64,000 nt of DNA from Fusarium oxysporum f. sp. lycopersici 4287 (taxonomy: Eukaryota; Ascomycota; Sordariomycetes; Hypocreales; Nectriaceae). The translations under genes and the position numbers were made by a program. The DNA is taken from contig NC_030988.1 in assembly GCF_000149955.1 (NCBI RefSeq), positions 2,530,334-2,594,333 of the forward strand. The letters are read 5' to 3'. The notes under the pieces are model-generated. The model saw nothing but the letters and a program-made list of their open reading frames with translations. It was not told where the DNA came from and did no database searches. Positions 20,986-33,414 of the stretch are shown here, piece by piece (within the stretch, counting starts at the first letter, position 1; every line of letters starts with the position of its first letter).

Positions 20986-23386
20986 GTTGTTATACTGAGC
21001 CTTTTATAGATATAATACCCAGTGGTGTAATAACTGATTGCTAACAAGGCAAATATTGTAGTTCTAAATAATAGCTGAAGAGAGTGGTAATAAAAGTAGC
21101 TGAGAAAGAGTCAGTTGAGGAGTTAATGGCCCTTATGTACTACAAATCCTTGTCTAATTCTAATGAATTTTGCCTTAAGATCTTAGCTTGGTGATGTATG
21201 ACGTAGCATCAAGCTTAACATGCTCAGACCAAATATTGTGGCTTATTTGCATTCCTATTATATATCTTGTACGCAATTAGCAACAAAGCTGACCTATATC
21301 TTTCAGAGTTAATGCATGGTCATAATAGACTTCGGGAAATTAGCAGTATGCAGACCTGGTTCTGGGTTTAAGCCATGAAACAATCGACATAGTTAGTCTT
21401 TACAGCCAGTGTTATATCTGTGTGCAGACGTCAGATTTCCCTGCAGCCTTTTGCCTCCGATTAAACTTATAAAATTCTAAATATTTCATTCCTAGACTCT
21501 CCATTCCATAGCTAAGGCAAATTTAGTCGATTGGATTCCAGACATTATGATCGACACAAGACAGAAGGGTCTCGTTTAGCAGCATGCAAAAGATATACGA
21601 TGTAATACATCATTTTATCTCATCATGACCTAAAACACTCATAGTCCGGCTTTAAATATGAGTTTTTATCGTTAGCAAGCTACTTGATGAAAAGCTATAT
21701 GACAGCATCAGATCATGTTATCTTTGTATTATCCTATGTATCTTGATGCAGTGTCTCTGTCGAGATATATATGATGAGATAGAAAATATTGTTCTAAATC
21801 CGAGTAAATAGAACACGTAGGGAAAGTAAAACAGTCGAGATATATAATAATGTCTCGACTAGATAAATCTGACTTCTTTTTCCAATATTATTTTTCTGTC
21901 GATAATCCCTGAACTTTATGCAAGAAGTAGTCTAGGGCTTATTGCGTTGACTCCTTAAAAAAAGAAAAAAGTCAAAAAACTCTTATCTATTTCATGTAGA
22001 GCCTAGTTAAATTGTGAAGCTACTGCTGATGGCTATATACTTCCACAGAGTCTATCTAATATATTGCAGTATACTCTGCTCTCTATACAACAAGTCCAAC
22101 ATATCCTCCTCCTTAGTGGCATCCCTGTTTCAGTAACTGTTCTAGCAGCGTAAAGTCTATATAAGTTGCTTTTTATTGTTCAAATTCTCAGATAAACTGT
22201 TTCCACTTGCCGGTGGGTCCCAAGGACTAGTATGGCTAAACCAGCCTCCTTTTTAATAGCATTTAATATCTCTTGTTATCCTGATTACGCCTGGTTCAGA
22301 AAGATTATTTAGATCGCTGGGTGATGGCCTGGGCCGTTTCTACTTGACATTTGTCGATAGAACCTATAGTTTTTCCGATTAGATAAGCCCGCCTCTGCCT
22401 TGACAGTGCTGGTTTTCTTAGGGCCGGATATTGGGTCTAATATGATGTTGTTTCCTGTTGAGACTTGTACGCTTCTCTGTTTACTCCTTTAATACTCGAA
22501 AGAGGCTAGTATCTTGATGTATATATTTATTTCCCGCCATTTTATGCAGATATAAGCTTGCCTCTGGCCCTAGGCTTCTTAACATTAATTATACTAAGAA
22601 TATACCGGGTTATAACTCTATATACACCTTGATTTATAGCGGTGTTTATAAATTTGCTTATAGCTGTCTGTTAGGTACTTTGCTTGGCGGCTAACTAAGC
22701 CTAGAGGATGAGATAATGCGAAATCAAATACATATGCTTGAGTTAATCTAGCTATTATATATATTTGGAAAAAACCTCATAGTTCTGCAATACTAAATAT
22801 TTGCAATCCCTTACAATTTAGCCGAGTAAAACCCTTGTAACACTCATAGAGGCTGTACGAGGTAAGCGTCAAGTACCCAGGTGTATTAAAATCTTGATTT
22901 AATATCTTTCTGTCTGAGCAGGCGGCCTTATTGACTTACAAACCGACAAGCCTATTTAGGAGTTCTAGAAACTCCTAGAAAGTCATGGATTCTTTTGTTC
23001 CTAGACTGCTAGGCACCTCTGGATCTCCTCTCCTGATTAAGACCAGCCCAGCCTTAGGAGCTTCTATAGCGCAAGACGCAGTTACATCAGGGGCAAGGAC
23101 TAATAGCCATTTTATTAAAAGCTTTCATAAAATACTATTATGACTAAATGATTCAGTGTACATCTGTCTCCTAATTTCTTTGTCTATAAATATATAGTAA
23201 AAAGAATCCATAAGCAGAAGAGATTAAATACTTAGTCATAACCTTATGCCTATTCTCTTACAATTAGCAATTTATATACTTTTATACGTTTTTAATGCTA
23301 GGTATTAACTAATATTAATACTTAAGACAGATTAAACATTAGTCAAGTAAGCGATGTTCCTTGTGCAGAATACTATCTTCTGTATA
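20986..23386. other. AT-rich gene desert
   Basis: About 2.4 kb with stops in all frames and many TA-rich runs, as expected for repeat DNA hit by C-to-T mutation (RIP-like). Stretches around 22.1-22.5 kb have more normal composition and may be an old transposon, but I could not assign it. Confidence 0.45.
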
Positions 23387-24918
23387 TCATTTGCCTTTCA
23401 TGCTTAAATTTAATAACTGGCCCTCAACGTCTTGTAGAATACTATCTATTACATTTCTTGAGGCCAGATAGTTAATAGTGAAAGAGTCATAGAATAGATG
23501 TTTGTTCTCAACATCGCAATTCGCTTTCATCTTCCCCATATCAACAGTAAGACCAGTTATGTCACCTTGAATACATGGCGTCCAGACTTCAGAGTACAAC
23601 ATTGAGCCGTTCTGTGCTAGTTTCTCCTGCCCTGTTGAGTCCAGATCTTTTGCATGTTGAATCTCAATCTCAGCCATGGCGTCGAGAACTGCCCTACCAA
23701 CTTCAATCACTAGCCCGCTACGTCTAGGGGATAGGTTCTGGAAGATACTCTCGTCTTGATGTTCCTTTGAAGCTGGATCTTTGGCATCTTTACTACGCTG
23801 AATCGACCCGGTAATGTCGGTCTTCTTGCCCTTATTTGGTGTTTGAAAGTGCTTTGAACCAATCCTTTTGGGCTTTTTTGTTGTCCTTTGGTTCCACTCG
23901 GCAACTGCAGAACCAATCTCCTGGTTCCAGAAATCGGTCAGTTCTGCAGCATTTCGAGTCTGTTCGGCCAGGCTATTAGGCATCGGTGGCTTTAATCTAC
24001 CTTGCCATCCGGGCGTTAGGGAAATGTCGAATAACGTAGGTACCAAGAGAAGAAAGCACCCAGCCTTGCTTCTCGTAACTTCTTTCAAAGTATTGGATGC
24101 TGTTGATTCTTCAGTCAGAGGCCCATTCGATTCTCTCCAAGAGTCAGAGCCGGTAATGATCTTTTGGTCGAGCGACTTTTCATAGAGTATTTCAGCCTGA
24201 TCAATTATAGATCTGACCATGGATGTGATGATATCCTTTGACGTAGTTCTTGGCATTGCTGCCATGTTCCAAATCTCCCATGTACCGAAACCAAAAATCC
24301 AAATCGTGGCGTGTGATATGTGTTTTTGTGCCGGCGTCGTAAGAAAGTGGTTTACTTGACTGGCTAGGTCGGGAACCTCGAATGGAGTTGGATAATGCTT
24401 AGCTATGTAATTAAAGTCTAAAGCAGGCTTCTCTTCCACGTCCGTGTGCTTCGTAATGTTGAGAAGATCCTGGACTCCTTTGTCGTAGAGGTCATTACTG
24501 ACAACACCTCTGCTTGGCTGATCCTGTGGCACAAACGATAGATATGTGGTGCATTTGAGCTATCCCTGAGTTAGAGAAACAATTAACAACCTGGAAGATG
24601 ATGATTTACCTTGTGACATAACTCCTCCGTCCATGGCTTGCGCTTGGAGGAAAAGTCTCGAATGTTGCCATAGACATCAGGCGAGCCGAACACCACAATC
24701 CTCAAATTTCTTTTATATTCTGGCTCGTATTGTCCCCAATGATATATTGCCCCATTCTCATCTCTGATTTGCTTGTCTGATAAAATATTACCTAGAAGCC
24801 TAAAAATCAACCAACTCATAAGCAAGATGGCGGCGATATGGAGGATAACTTTGTGTACACCACGCCAAATGAACGGGGCTCGAATTGGGATAAAGTTTCG
24901 GCCGCAGAATCTGTTCAT
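23387..24918 (-). CDS. GDSL-like membrane-anchored hydrolase family protein, nucleophile motif altered
   Basis: Two exons (24918-24610 and 24559-23387) joined by a 50-nt intron (GTAAAT...GATAG) give 493 aa. A closer AG would give an immediate stop, which fixes the acceptor. Residues about 23-43 are one hydrophobic segment (KVILHIAAILLMSWLIF), so it is probably a type II membrane protein. Residues 73-84 (RIVVFGSPDVYG) stand where GDSL esterases have VVFGDS. The next blocks (LSFVP, IWIFGFGTWEIW, PTLFDISLTPGW, RNAAELTDFWN) recur in a fungal GDSL-like family known to me only as uncharacterised. The Asp-Ser pair of the catalytic motif is replaced by Ser-Pro, so it may be a pseudoenzyme. The substrate is unknown. 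Confidence 0.7.
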
Positions 24919-25595
24919 ACTGATATTCTAGTTGTTGACAAGACTCGCAATTTAGTAACAAAGCTTGGTGGTCGATTTCTGGGATTTCTTTAGTATAATA
25001 TGCTCGTCTGAGACTTTAAATATGAACAATGAATAACAGAAAAAGCACAAGTGATGAATGCTCGAGGTAGGCCATGCAAGATGTGTGTAGTTGGTTTTGG
25101 CGTTGAGGTAATTGAGTGGACTGAAATGGTCATAATATAGTAAGGTGCAAGATTCTTACCGATGACCAGCGGGAAAATGCCGAATCCGTGAAAGCCACCC
25201 ATCTTGAAAAGGAAAATCATAGGCGGTGGGAGGAATGCTACCATTGAGAGCTAATGTACAGTCAAATTCCGGTGTGGTGCTCCGAAAACGGACAGCCAAT
25301 AACCAAAAACTGATTACAGGCAGGCCAAAAATGGTTGGACGGGTAATAGAAGGTAAGACCTGTTCATAGGTAGATCCTTTCTGTCGGCTCAAATGCTCCT
25401 GAGTCCGGCTTCGCATTTAGCACTCAAAGCAAAACCGCATTTAGTACACATAATAGCTGCTTCCGGCAAACTGTAATAAAGACTGAGCATTTCGAGCTTC
25501 TGCAGCTTTGCTGGAGGTAAAGCAGGGTGAATTTGTTGCGTATGAAATAGAGGCCGCCTACGCGTTCAGGAGTGGAGGCGCGCCTAGGCGTAGTA
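24919..25595. other. spacer, possible gene remnant cut by the adjacent transposon
   Basis: Two overlapping minus-strand frames (25416-25156 and 25244-24990) contain short hydrophobic stretches and a possible splice site. They might be the start of a gene truncated by the transposon at 25596. No family was recognised. Confidence 0.3.
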
Positions 25596-25724
25596 ACGTC
25601 CGTCACCCAAAGACTGGCCACCCCCACAGACCGGCCACCCCGGCCAAAACACCAAGAACCGGATATCATGATCAATTAACTAATTATCTCAACACCACAT
25701 TTTTTATATTAAATAGAAATTTAG

Positions 25725-27435
25725 TTAGTGAATATTTAAATGAAACTGAGTACAAAGATCCTCAAGTTTTGATTTCTTAACCCTATTTGCTGTTCTTTCT
25801 GGCTGTAAAGTCCTCCACATCTGTTCACGAGCCTTCTTGATCGCTGGAATCTTTGCGAACTCAGCATTTGGGTTATAGATAACCTTTTTACGCCTTTTCG
25901 GTCGATTTCCTTCATTTTCCCGCTGTAGAACACTTATTTGTCTATTTTGCTGCTCAATATTGAAGTTATGACGGTCCAATTGACTACCAATCTTCCTGAA
26001 CAGCAGCCTGATAGTCGGATCTTGCGTTGCAGAAGCTGGGACTAGGTCTAGAGCTCGCCGAAGCTGTATAGACGACTGGGGAGTCTTCAGGAGACTGGAA
26101 TGCTGCTCTTTAACCGGCAAATTCGCTGTGACAGCGGGAGAAGGTGTCTCTGTGACCATCGGGTTCATCAGGACCTTCGCCAGATTGACAGGCCACAGCC
26201 CAGTGGCTTTGAAGCTGGCAATCGCGTTAGACTTCGTGATAGCTTCTCTCCGAGCCTTGTCGTAAGTGTATAGAAATGTAATCTTGCCGACGTGACTGTC
26301 ATCAGCGACAGAAACAAGATCTAAAAGAAGTCGACGATATGCTCTCTTCAGGGGACCAAAAACAGCAACATCTAGTGGCTGAAGGACATGGGAAGCGTGA
26401 GCAGGAAGAAATAACAGATATATATTGTTATCATAGCATTCCCAAAGGAACTCTTCTGTAACATGACTTCCGTGGCCGTCAAGAATAAGAAGACGGGGTT
26501 CTTTTGGATTCTCAGGCTGCGTCGATGGAATAAAGACTTTTCTCAACCAAACCAATGCCAATTTATTACTCGTCCAGCACTTATCACTACAGGCGAATTC
26601 CCAGTCATCTAGGAAGTCAAAATCCTCAGGGAAATGTTGTTGTTGGACCGTTTTCCCCTTGAAAATGACTGTAGGTCTCAGGACTTTCCCGGTTGCTGAG
26701 ATACACTCGAGAATTGTAATCCAGGCACGAGAACCAGGCTGACGAATAAGTACTGACTTCTTTGACTGATGACCAAGGAATAGACCGTTCATTCCTATTC
26801 CTTCCATCATTCCAACTTCGTCGACGTTGTATCTGTTCCCCTGCTTGACTAGGCGTATCGCCGGCATCATCATGTTACGATTCGTGCCCGTAATAGCGTT
26901 GTAAGGCTCTATAAGCAGCTGTACACACCACTGTAATTGCTACAATAGCAGTTATAGCCCAATCTTTTGCCCTATGGCGTAGTGGTTAGGTGTGACCGTT
27001 ACACATCAGGAGCATAAAGAATGCCTTTATCAGTTCAGAAGAAGCTCCCTGATATCGATCAGAGTCAATTTTCTTGCCTTTTAAAGTCCTGATATCAGGA
27101 TTTCGTCCCAAAAAGCCCTGTAACCAGTTCTTTCCGACGCCTTCTGGGAAGCCGTTGCGGACGGCAATCTTGCTGGCGAACTCTCTGACTTGCTGATGTG
27201 ATGCAGGGCATCCTAAATCAGCCTGAATAATAATCCAGTCTCGCAGATGTTTTTCCTGAATATCAGAGAGCTTTTGGCGAGGTTTTTAGGCTTCTCTTGG
27301 TGTTGTACTTTCTTTGATCCGACCTTGGAGCGTTGAACGGTTGATGCCATTAGCTTCGGCTGCTTTATTCACTGACATACCCTCTGCAACCATCTGAAGA
27401 GCGGCGCTCATATCCTTTTCAGTAAAAGAAGGCAT
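25725..27435 (-). pseudogene. Tan1/Fot1-type transposase, broken
   Basis: The ATG at 27435 starts MPSFTEKDMSAALQMVAEGM (HTH), followed by a CENPB-type HTH (ASHQQVREFASKIAV...FPEGVGKNWLQGF). Catalytic aspartates lie in RYNVDEVG, LILDGHGSHVT and HVLQPLDVAVFG, the DDD triad. Breaks: an in-frame TAA near 27288 and a 130-bp insertion at about 26874-27003 between LIKAFFMLL and MPAIRLVKQ. The reading frame downstream (26873-25725) is otherwise open to its natural end, so decay is recent. Confidence 0.85.
26874..27003. other. 130-bp insertion with a tRNA-like box A
   Basis: The segment interrupts the transposase coding frame. Its right end reads TGGCGTAGTGGTTAGG (26975-26990), a good RNA polymerase III box A/D-arm. 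A 4-5 bp stem with a 7-nt loop (TGTG ACCGTTA CACA) follows. No box B follows, so it resembles only the 5' half of a tRNA or SINE head. The rest includes a weak palindrome around TTGCTACAATAGCA. The flanks share CATC but a target duplication is not certain. Confidence 0.45.
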
Positions 27436-27580
27436 TTTGAATTGATTGGCGTTAGTTTGAAATTAATTGGAATTAAATTGGTAGAGTTATGACTGTTTAA
27501 AGTACATATAAAATTGGGTGGCTGGGTTAAAAGTGAGGTCGCCGGTCTGTGGGGGTGGCCAGTCTTTGGGTGACGGACGT

Positions 27581-28348
27581 TATTTCAAATATCTGGATCC
27601 TGTGCAAAACCCTAAGGATAGCACCTCAAGATATACTTCTTTCCTATCTACGTATCCCTTTGACTGGTGTAAGGCAACACCTCCGTACTGAGCCCCACAC
27701 GGCCCCCACGCAACCAGGGGTACATGGTAGTGACTTCAAGCGTTAGCGAAACCGACCCCGCTGAAATTGTCATACAATCCATTCAATGAGCTGTCATGGA
27801 TATCGAACAACTCTCTAGCCAAGCAGCCAACGTGTATGATGACAATAGCTTCATTCGAGTAGATCATAACCTCCGTGATCAGCCGACTGATATCACATGC
27901 CGACCAGTCAATAACCCAGTTCCTGATCGTGGCTACAACTTCAGGCCCGTTCATCTACCAGATCGGTCATTTCGGATAGAGTCTTTACCCCCAGAGCCAC
28001 TGCTGCTATTCCAGCAGTTTCTGCTTGTTTGGCTAGTAGAAAACTGGGTTTGCTATACGAATAGCTGGGATGAAGTGGGTCGAGTGACCTGTTACAGTCT
28101 TGTGCCGCTCGAAGAGATAGTCTTTTTGACTAATTTTTGAGGATGACGTGGCGACTATGTCCATCAGATCATAGGGCGGATCCAACCGAGAGGGACATGA
28201 CGCTCTTGACCCAAACTAAAAGGTAAGGCCAGGCTATACAGGACCTGCCATGTTTGGAATTATTCCAAGCACATAAACTCTGTCGGCTGCCTGTGTGCCT
28301 TTGCTTGGAAGGCACAGACTCCTTTGATACGCCCTACACGTAGAGGTC
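27581..28348. other. non-coding spacer
   Basis: A minus-strand 72-codon frame (27954-27736) and a plus-strand 114-codon frame (27796-28140) overlap and neither shows family features. I treat both as unsupported. Confidence 0.4.
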
Positions 28349-29052
28349 ATGCCTGCGATAAGCAATACCTCTCCCGTTACCACTCTGAACTCTGATAACC
28401 GAGATTCAAAACATATACTACTGGGATGGCTCCCAGTCATGGCAATGCCACTTTTACTTGTGGTGATTTTATTTCTCATGTGTATTCCGAGGTATATATT
28501 TCTAAAGCATTGGAAACTCGTACTTATTCAGTCGCCTAATACCAATATAGATTATATGGGTTGGTGAGATATGGCAGGATTGCAGGCGCAGAAGGGCCTA
28601 GCACCTCCCAGAGATCTGCATCGACAGAATCCACCAGCATTGAAGATAGAGATTTGCCTCATCTAGATGCTATTGCTCCCCAAAAGACAAGCAAAGACAT
28701 GAGACGGGAGCTTATAGACGGAGCGCACGTCTCTTGGGCGATGCTGAGTTCGGACATGACGTGGTACGTCCTCTTTTCTTATTTATTGTAAGAAGTACTT
28801 GACTGATCACTCACCTCCCTGTTTAGTGCGATATGCCTAGAGGGTATTCAGGATACTGATATGGTTCGTCACCTGGTGTGTGAGCATACTTTCCACTCAA
28901 ATTGTATTGCTACGTGGTACCTTACGAAACATGATACATGCCCCATATGCGCAGTTAATTTTACATCATCCAAGCCTGTGCTGCACAGGCCAAGCCAAGC
29001 GCATGTATCGGATCATCGGGCAGATGATGCTTCTACATTAGGGCATGTGTAG
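28349..29052 (+). CDS. membrane-anchored RING-H2 zinc finger protein (probable E3 ubiquitin ligase)
   Basis: Three exons (28349-28491, 28551-28763, 28827-29052) give 193 aa. Introns of 59 and 63 nt are GT-AG and keep frame at both joints. The second joint creates the first Cys of the RING. Residues about 24-50 are a transmembrane segment (LLGWLPVMAMPLLLVVILFL). The RING-H2 is complete: C119, C122, C137, H139, H142, C145, C157, C160. This layout (short lumenal end, one membrane helix, C-terminal RING-H2) is that of ATL/RNF-type E3 ligases that mark membrane proteins with ubiquitin. Trp149 at the usual E2-contact position supports ligase function. Substrate and compartment are unknown. Confidence 0.82.
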
Positions 29053-29924
29053 GTTTGTATTATACATATTCATTGTCCATATTGTGACGGCAGCATCCAT
29101 GCATAGACGGTGCGAATATCCTGGTTCCTCTCATACCGTAAATAACGAGCCAAGTGTTAATCCGGACCCAAAAGAGAACGTGCCAGGATCACGAAGTGGT
29201 GAAGTTGCAGGGTTGGTACGTTAGATAAAAGGTTTGTGCCCACAAATGCAACTTCTTGTTCATACCTAGCCTAGTCGTTTCTCACTACGCCTTGTTCCAT
29301 GGTAAATCCTTCCTTGCCTTAATTGGTTTCGCATTTAATCTTCTGATTCATAGGTTCTAGATCTGGACCCTGACAACTTAGACTTGACTACCATACAGAC
29401 GGCACGCTAGCACAAGGGCAGTCGAGTGTCGGGGTCTGGTGGTGGTGCAAGTCGAACTTTTTATTGAAGCATGATAGAACTGTAAATGTCGTAAATGCCT
29501 TGCTCACTGGTCTTATTGGGCTCCGGTGATCAACTTGTTCGCCCTTGCGCCCTTGCGGTTATAGACCAGAATTCTCCTTGGGTGTATGCACCTCCTATTC
29601 CAGACGGAAGCTCTTGTTTTAGCTGATCCCTGGTGGTGTATCAGCCGACCCAGACCCATGTCACAAGCAACCGATACTGACACCAGGTACTGACACCTCC
29701 TCGGTCTACTCACTGCTTATCTACGGGACACAAGCTATAAAGGGCATTCTTTAGGCATGGCTGGCTTACAAAGCTGCGTCAATTAATTTTCCTATACAAG
29801 CCCCAGTAAGTAATGTCCTTAAACCGTCATCCATCTAATTATCGAGTCCAGTGCACATACGAGCTATAAGTCACCGACCACGCAGCCTTAAGTCGGGGAG
29901 GCTTTTATCCAGACTTGATTTTTC
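29053..29924. other. non-coding spacer
   Basis: Between the convergent RING and bHLH genes I see no supported reading frame. Confidence 0.45.
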
Positions 29925-30917
29925 CTAACCAACCATCAAACCCTGACTGAGCTCTTTGATTTTGCATGAAAGCCGTTTGTTTTCTTTCTCCAAATCTAAA
30001 ATGTGCTGGCTCGCAGCATCTAAAACGTCGCCTCTGCTAACGCAATAGTTCATTTCCAAAGACTTTACCTCTCTTGAGCTCTCGTCTTCCCACCGTGAGG
30101 CTTGCAGTACCGTGAGCAACTTTTCGAAGCGCAACTTCAAACGGGTCCGATACTGTTTCTCGATGTTATTGTGGCACTCGCGAGCTTGCTGGGTGTTTGG
30201 GTCAATAGCTGGCTTCTTTCGAGATATCTTTGGCTTGCGAGATGCTGCACGCAATTTGACCTCTGCGCGCGGGTTTAGGGACCCCTCGCTGTTTTGGCAG
30301 TTGTCGTCGCAGTTGTCCCTGATGCTATTTTCCTTGGGTAAGTGAGCCGAGATTGTCTTCTCATCTGTGCCAGACGTGGCACCGGTGGAATTTCCTTCCA
30401 TAGTCTCAAATCCTGCCGTATAACCCGACTGAACGACGATTTCGTCAATGCCTACAGATGAGCCGACATTAGAGAAGGCAAAATCGGATGTGCACGGTTC
30501 AACAAAGGGCGAAGCCGTCAAGGCTTGAAATGATGCAAATACTGGATCAGTGTAAGCTGTCGAAAGATCGTATGCCTTGGTTCCACATGGAGTGTCGACT
30601 AAAAGGGTGTCTAAGCTGTATGAGCGTCAAATGAGACATTATAACGTTGGGAGGCTTCCTACCTTGACTGGATTGGTTGAGGACAGAGTCAAAAGACGGC
30701 TGCGGGTTGTTAGCGATAACCGACACGAGGAATGTTAGATGCTATGAGATCAAAATAATGATTTGGTCTCAATAACAGAAGGGCCAGAATGGAAGCAAAT
30801 TGAATGTCACCTAGAGGTGGAACCGGGTTGGTAGCAGCCTCTACGCACCTCGACTAGGCTGTCTTCCTTATTCCAGTAAAGCCCACCAAGATCAGTCGCA
30901 TAATCGTAGGTGGCCAT
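29925..30917 (-). CDS. bHLH transcription factor
   Basis: Three exons on the minus strand (30917-30849, 30699-30663, 30610-29925) give about 263 aa. The splice frames agree (phase 0 then phase 1), and the nearer AG for intron 2 would break the frame. The C-terminal region holds a helix-loop-helix: basic part ECHNNIEKQYRTRLKLRFEK with the E-box residues His/Asn, Glu and Arg, a long acidic loop, then helix 2 (SRGDVLDAASQHILDLEKEN) running into a short leucine-zipper-like coil. The basic part has Tyr in IEKQYR, as in SREBP-type fungal bHLH factors, but there is no membrane segment. Upstream is a Lys/Arg-rich stretch that may be a nuclear signal. The first exon is short and less certain; intron 1 at 149 nt is long and might hide another small exon. 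Confidence 0.75.
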
Positions 30918-33414
30918 AAAGGAACTGGTTGTAAATAGTTTACGCAAGCGATATGCGTAAGACGGACGATAAAATTAAAAAGGAACTTGAGCAATGTAGT
31001 ATTGCTGTTCGACGGACGATGTTGATGGTTTGCTTGTCATATTTCTTATGCGAAATCCATCACCCCTGCGGCCGTCGGGCCCCGCCGTTTAATTCACCCT
31101 TTCCTTCAGCCATGGGCCCTACAAGTTGGCTGAGCTATTCCCACCATTCTGATAAATCGGACTCAGGTAGGGTGGTGGTGAACAGTCTTGGAGGGTCATC
31201 TGGTGCCCCTTTCAGAAGGGGGTCGAATACTACGTAGATTTGATACGGTACAATAAACTTTGAAAAAGATGAGAAGAATGGTCTAGACTCCAGCAATACC
31301 ATCAACTCCCCTAATTGTTGATCTGACATTGATTTGTGTTAATAAGCACCTATGTACCGCCTTTTACAGTGTTAGTAATCACTTGTTCATTTTAATCGTT
31401 TCTCTCAAGATTGCTTTGAGGATTTTAATAAGAGAAACCATCCAAGTAAGTCCCAAGCTAGATGAAGATATAGGGGGATGATTTATACTGTACTCACGTG
31501 GGTACGGGCTTCAAGCACCGTCTGTCAAATGTCGACTTCTTTCTCGTTCTCTGTAATCTCGATCAAATGCCCCTCAGCCCCACTCTAGTCCGACTTCTGA
31601 TCCTTACAGCAATAAGGTGACAATATAATCCTCGAAAGTCTTCTTATTCTATTTTTTATTTTTTATTTTTTATTTTTTATTTTTTTTTCACCCCTTCTCA
31701 TAAGAGCTGGTGCCTGGCTAGTATGTTTTAGTCACTGGTAAAGAGACTTTTTGATCGCCGCTTATGTATATGTAGGTAATGCCGTCACTCCTGCCAGGTT
31801 TCCTTCATGACGCCCAGACACGAAGATCCTAGCTGTAACGACCTAGAATTCTTACATTCGTGAGGTCTGTATGGGTTGTGTTTCGATGCGTGAGATATGC
31901 AAAGCATTATTTTCTTGGTTATCCTGGAAGCAACGAGGATATTGGCTTGTTTTATAATAAGAGTCGTGTTTTGGAGAAAATGCATGTCCTTTTTTCTTAG
32001 TGTCCCTCTGAACAGGTAGTCATTTTGGCACACAGGGCCGCCCACATTCTTCATCGATGAACATTAACGTGTCGGCGGTGGGCTGTAGAGATTGTGACAC
32101 TCCCGAGATGCGGTTCGCCTACCCCCGCTTCCTAGACAACGCCATAGGGAGGCCTCTCCAGGCCCGTTATTGGGTTAAGCTTGTTATATAGTTCAGTGCG
32201 GACATCGATTATTGGTCAGATCAACGGCCAGGACAAATCTTAAATGCGTATGGGATAGTTCGCAGCTTTTTTTGCAGGAGGATAGGCTAGACACTCAAAC
32301 CGATCCGCAATGCAGCCGGCGACCAGCAATCCCTTGACCACACAGTACAGTTAAGTTCTGATAGAGTTTGTAACAGTAGAGGGTTCAGGAGGGGCTAGTC
32401 AATGCCCAACGTAGGAGAATAATTTCAGACCTAAACTGTAGTGAAATCTGGTATGTTGACTGAAAAAAGTCGAGTTGAACAAATCTCCAGTCGAGATGAA
32501 TGAAATTTATGCTCATTTGCCAGATACTTGGAGGAATACGGCCGGCTAGAATCGAGCCTGGTTCGTATCTTGACCAAGCGTGAGACTCGTGATGCGCAAC
32601 GACGGTATTCGCAAAAGGCCAGGGAGGGGGGGGTACGATGATAGGGAGAAGTGACGAGCTTCGCTCGATTGTGAGTAAAAATGACCCGGTCATATCATGA
32701 TGCTCTGTTGATATAAAATCAGGAGATTGCAGCCTCTAAGATTCACCTACCCTCAGAGTCGAGAATCATATTCTCTCTCTTCCAACTCGCCGATCAGAGC
32801 ATGTTGCAATCGCAAAAATTTGCGGCTGAGATGCACTGGGTGCATACAATGGCGGGGTTTAGTGAATGCTCCAGGGTCCAGGGATTGTGGTGGGTCGGCA
32901 AAATGCTAGCACGGACTGGAATCTTGCGTGTGAGTACTGTGATCAGGACGTAAAGTAGTGATTGGCTGGTCAGCATGATCTGATGATCCTAGCGCTGACG
33001 GTGATGATCGTGAGGGGAATCTGTGTGGTTACATTAATATTGAATCAGTGCACATAGCCCGAAAGCGCGAGACGTCCAAAGTTAGTAAATAAAGTTGTCA
33101 GATCGATATGAGACCACTACCCATGCTTCATTATGTCACCGAAGCCCGGCTTCCCGATCAGAAGGTCTGCCGAGTTACCAACCTCCAAGGAACTGCTCGT
33201 GGATTTCGGAGTTTGTCATATATTACAGGACCAGCAAAAAAGCAGTCTCCGGACTTTTATATAATCCTCAGCACATGACCCTTAGTCAAATTCCTCTCAG
33301 ACAGGGCAGCTCAACAGTTTGTCCGTAAGCTCATGCATTTCACCATTGTCCTTCTGTTGGAGTTAATATTCTTCACTGAGCCACATTTCCACCTATGGAG
33401 GCAAGACTCACAGT
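30918..33414. other. long spacer, one possible small gene fragment
   Basis: A 64-codon minus-strand frame at 31329-31135 (SDQQLGELMVLLESRPFF...) has protein-like composition and could be an exon or remnant, but I cannot name it. The rest to 33414 shows no supported gene. The last few hundred bases are the likely promoter of the second CBM21 gene. Confidence 0.4.
31650..31689. repeat. (ATTTTTT)n microsatellite
   Basis: Five or so tandem ATTTTTT units followed by a T run. Confidence 0.9.

Larger units (their letters stand above)
25596..27580 (-). mobile_element. Tan1-like pogo/Fot1 DNA transposon (1985 bp)
   Basis: 44-bp inverted repeats begin ACGTCCGTCACCC and contain GGCCA at positions 21-25 and again at 38-42, within two 17-bp-spaced direct repeats. 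TA flanks both ends (25594-25595 and 27581-27582). The minus strand carries a pogo transposase. End sequence and layout match what I recall of Tan1/Vader of Aspergillus niger. This is the only autonomous-type element in the window with the same end design as the two MITEs at 4915 and 43627. Confidence 0.88.

Noticed and set aside
22100..22500. Retrotransposon polymerase remnant in the AT-rich desert
   Set aside because: Some stretches look once coding, but I could not find a defining motif in any frame.
26969..27010. tRNA gene in the Tan1-like element
   Set aside because: Box A and an anticodon-like stem are present, but no T-arm or box B follows and the sequence returns to transposase coding.
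27736..28140. Protein genes on either strand before the RING gene
   Set aside because: The frames overlap on opposite strands, lack domain features, and have no supporting splice or start context.
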